DNA from: Bacteroidales bacterium
GTDB taxonomy: Bacteria; Bacteroidota; Bacteroidia; Bacteroidales; JALTDM01
Reading direction: 5' to 3'
Assembly: GCA_027073875.1 (NCBI GenBank)
Contig: JALTEO010000244.1
Coordinates: forward strand, 1 to 7,400
DNA length: 7,400 nt
Shown here: one piece after another, positions 5,029-7,400 of the stretch
Numbering within the stretch: the stretch's first letter is position 1
Layout of the letters: each line of letters opens with the position of its first letter
Notes under the pieces: model-generated
What the model was told of the DNA's origin: nothing
Seen by the model: only the letters and a program-made list of their open reading frames with translations
Databases searched by the model: none
Program-made: the position numbers and the translations under genes

Positions 5029-7392
5029 ATGGTAGCTGACCAAAAAAAAACTGAACTCCCTAAAAAAACGAAAAACCTATATACTATTGTATTGTGGGTT
5101 ATCGGATTAACGCCTCTTATTGGGATTATCCTGTTATTTTACTCAATTTCTACAGGAGGAATGGGTTTTATGCCTTCGTTTGAAGAATTGGAAAACCCAA
5201 AAACAAATTTAGCTTCGGAAGTATATTCATTTGATGGAAATCTTTTAGGAAAATTTTATTTACAAAACAGAAGCTTTGTTTCATATAAGCAATTATCACC
5301 TAACATTGTTAATGCGTTGATAGCAACGGAAGATTCCAGATTTAAAGAACACTCCGGTATTGACGGTAAAAGCTTAATACGGGTATTTTATGGCATTATT
5401 TCCGGACATAGAAAAGGAGGAGGAAGTACAATTACCCAGCAATTAGCCAAAAATTTATTTCCAAGAGATACCACAACCTATCATAGTAAATTAAAAAAGA
5501 TAGCTTCCTTGGGACTGGCAAAATTTAAAGAATGGGTTACTGCCATTAAATTGGAACGAAACTATACCAAGAATGAAATTTTGACAATGTATCTCAATAC
5601 AGTTACTTTTGGAAGTGAAACATTTGGTATTAAATCTGCTGCTAAAACATTTTTTAATACTTCGCCGGATTCTTTAAAATTGCAAGAAGCAGCGTTACTC
5701 GTAGGATTATTAAAAGCACCTACTTATTATAGTCCTTTGTTACACCCCGATCATTCCAAAAATCGTCGTAATGTAGTTTTAAGCCAAATGAAAAAATATA
5801 ACTATATAACTCCCGCTGAATACGATTCTATCTCTGCTATGCCGATTGAATTAAAATATCAGGTACAAAATCACCGGTATGGATTAGCAACCTATTTCCG
5901 CGAATATTTGCGTTTAATGCTAACAGCCAAAAAACCGGATAAATCCCACTATTTTAATATGCAGGCATTTTACGAAGATTCTTTAGAATGGGCGACTAAT
6001 CCTGCTTATGGCTGGTGTAATAAAAACAAAAATGCTAAAGGCAATTATTACAATCTTTATCGCGACGGGCTAAAAATATATACTACAATTGACTCTCGCA
6101 TGCAACAATATGCAGAAAATGCAGTCAAAGATCATCTTAAAAACGATTTACAAAAAGCATTTTTCCGCGAACAAAAAGGAAGAAAAAAAGCACCTTTTGC
6201 ATGGAATATATCCTATAAGCAGATTGAAAGACTGATGGAGGCATCCATGAAACGAACTGATAGATATCGCCGGCTGAGAAGGCAAGGACTCCCGTTTGAC
6301 AGTATTAAAGCTATTTTTAAAAAACCTGTTAAAACTAAGGTGTTTTCGTGGGATGGATATATTGACACTGTCATTTCGCCGTGGGATTCTATTCGTTACA
6401 GCAAATATTATTTACAAGCAGGATTAATGTCAATGGATCCGGCAACCGGCTATGTTAAAGCTTATGTCGGAGGCATTGACTTTCGGTATTTTCAATACGA
6501 CCATGTAAAGGTTGCTAAACGGCAAGTCGGTTCTACTTTTAAACCATTTCTTTATACGCTTGCTATGCAAGAAGGATATTCGCCATGTTACAAAGTGCCC
6601 AATGTTTCTGTAACATTTGAGTTGCCGGAAGGAAAAACATGGTCACCCAAAAATGCGGATATTACTAAATATGAAGGTAAAATGGTTTCTCTTAAATGGG
6701 GATTGGCAAATTCCGTCAATAATATTTCCGCATGGCTAATGAAACAGTTTAGCCCAGAGGCAGTTATAAAAATTGCCCGAAACATGGGGGTTGTCAGCCA
6801 TATTGATCCTTATCCTTCTATTTGCTTGGGAACACCCGACATTTCACTCTACGAAATGGTAGGTGCTTTTAATACTTTTCCGAACAAAGGAATTTATGTG
6901 AAACCAATTTTTATTACAAAAATTGAAGATAAAAACGGAACGGTTATTCAAACTTTTGTTGCTCCGCAACACGAAGCGATGAACGAGAAAACAGCTTATC
7001 TAATGGTCAATATGATGGAAGGTGTGGTTAATCAAGGTACCAGCATACGATTACGGTTTAAATACGGTTTTAAAAATCAAATAGGAGCTAAAACAGGAAC
7101 CACACAGAATCAATCCGACGGATGGTTTATTGCTTATGTGCCACGGCTATCTACAGGTATTTGGGTCGGTGGTGAAGATAGAGGAATTCACTTTAGAGGT
7201 ATCCGTTACGGACAAGGTGCTAATATGGCGTTGCCTATATGGGCATTATACATGAAACAGGTTTATGCCGATTCTACTTTGGGTTATTCTTTGGACGAAA
7301 AATTTGTTAAGCCACAATCACTTAATATGAACCTTGATTGTAAACAATATGATAAACAACACGAAAATCCAAATAATAATATTCAACTTTAA
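5029..7392 (+). CDS. mrcA: Class A penicillin-binding protein (PBP1A-type, GT51 plus transpeptidase)
   Basis: Bifunctional cell-wall enzyme that polymerises lipid II into glycan strands and crosslinks the stem peptides on the outer face of the inner membrane. It has 787 residues, a normal length. Order: a short basic cytoplasmic tail (1-16), one membrane anchor (about 17-42), and a GT51 glycosyltransferase with ATEDSRFKEHSGID (99-112, catalytic Glu101), GGGSTITQQLAKN (130-142), the KFKEW segment (Glu168) and KNEILTMYLN (181-190). A linker region rich in charged residues follows (about 330-460). The transpeptidase then shows all three motifs: STFK (502-505, acyl-enzyme Ser502), SVN (562-564) and KTGTT (688-692). 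The protein ends in an Asn-rich tail shortly after 760. The start is the first ATG and places the anchor correctly. It appears to be its own transcription unit. The symbol follows the E. coli PBP1A equivalent; ponA and pbpC-like names are possible, but PBP1C is less likely because the C-terminal PBP1C domain is absent. Confidence 0.95.
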   Translation: MVADQKKTELPKKTKNLYTIVLWVIGLTPLIGIILLFYSISTGGMGFMPSFEELENPKTNLASEVYSFDGNLLGKFYLQNRSFVSYKQLSPNIVNALIATEDSRFKEHSGIDGKSLIRVFYGIISGHRKGGGSTITQQLAKNLFPRDTTTYHSKLKKIASLGLAKFKEWVTAIKLERNYTKNEILTMYLNTVTFGSETFGIKSAAKTFFNTSPDSLKLQEAALLVGLLKAPTYYSPLLHPDHSKNRRNVVLSQMKKYNYITPAEYDSISAMPIELKYQVQNHRYGLATYFREYLRLMLTAKKPDKSHYFNMQAFYEDSLEWATNPAYGWCNKNKNAKGNYYNLYRDGLKIYTTIDSRMQQYAENAVKDHLKNDLQKAFFREQKGRKKAPFAWNISYKQIERLMEASMKRTDRYRRLRRQGLPFDSIKAIFKKPVKTKVFSWDGYIDTVISPWDSIRYSKYYLQAGLMSMDPATGYVKAYVGGIDFRYFQYDHVKVAKRQVGSTFKPFLYTLAMQEGYSPCYKVPNVSVTFELPEGKTWSPKNADITKYEGKMVSLKWGLANSVNNISAWLMKQFSPEAVIKIARNMGVVSHIDPYPSICLGTPDISLYEMVGAFNTFPNKGIYVKPIFITKIEDKNGTVIQTFVAPQHEAMNEKTAYLMVNMMEGVVNQGTSIRLRFKYGFKNQIGAKTGTTQNQSDGWFIAYVPRLSTGIWVGGEDRGIHFRGIRYGQGANMALPIWALYMKQVYADSTLGYSLDEKFVKPQSLNMNLDCKQYDKQHENPNNNIQL

Positions 7393-7400
7393 TAATCTGA

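Noticed and set aside
5518..5532. Replacement of the usual Arg by Ala in the RKxxE motif of the PBP glycosyltransferase
   Set aside because: The catalytic glutamate (Glu168) and neighbouring Lys165 are kept, and as I recall Bacteroidetes PBP1A proteins often vary at this position, so it is not evidence of an inactive domain.
1..7400. CRISPR array, riboswitch or phage module
   Set aside because: No regularly spaced repeats, no recognisable riboswitch fold upstream of any gene, and no integrase or structural phage genes are present.

Overview
The window looks like a chromosomal segment of a low-GC anaerobic or microaerophilic member of the Bacteroidetes (Bacteroidota), perhaps Bacteroidales. 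The signs are TAnnTTTG-type -7 promoter boxes with upstream TTTG boxes, the near absence of Shine-Dalgarno sequences, Bacteroidetes-style protein sequences (NifJ, SmpB, HU, PBP1A), and a pyruvate:ferredoxin oxidoreductase, which points to ferredoxin-based oxidation of pyruvate. Genus and species cannot be assigned from this sequence alone.

Layout. Positions 1-2773 (minus) hold the first 924 codons of nifJ; its 3' end lies beyond the window. Positions 2774-2920 are an AT-rich gap with a weak nifJ promoter candidate. Positions 2921-3936 (minus) hold a two-gene unit: a five-helix membrane protein resembling the Yip1 family (GTG start), overlapping smpB by 4 bp. Positions 3937-4043 contain the promoter candidate of that unit and the terminator of the HU gene. 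Positions 4044-4316 (minus) encode an HU-family DNA-binding protein. The 218-bp gap 4317-4534 holds two divergent promoters with identical TATATTTG boxes, one for HU and one for a tRNA-Ser(UGA) at 4535-4621. Fifteen bases after the tRNA starts a small GIY-YIG nuclease gene (4637-4882). Positions 5029-7392 (plus) encode a complete class A penicillin-binding protein (PBP1A type).

The unusual part is 4587-4972. The last 35 bases of tRNA-Ser plus 8 bases of trailer are repeated after the nuclease gene, with one mismatch in 43. The nuclease is therefore bracketed by direct repeats, as expected if a small nuclease-bearing element inserted into the tRNA gene and rebuilt its 3' end. The second repeat copy is itself split by a 44-bp, GC-rich, self-complementary insert, placed exactly in the middle of the T-loop palindrome TTC|GAA. 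The insert extends the old T-stem, and its 3' end also pairs with the old acceptor strand in front of a T-run to form a possible intrinsic terminator between the element and the PBP gene.

The remaining genes are housekeeping: central carbon metabolism (nifJ), ribosome rescue (smpB), nucleoid structure (HU), translation (tRNA-Ser) and cell-wall synthesis (PBP1A). They form separate transcription units, and I see no shared pathway among them. The only tight functional coupling visible is yip1-like/smpB and tRNA/GIY-YIG.
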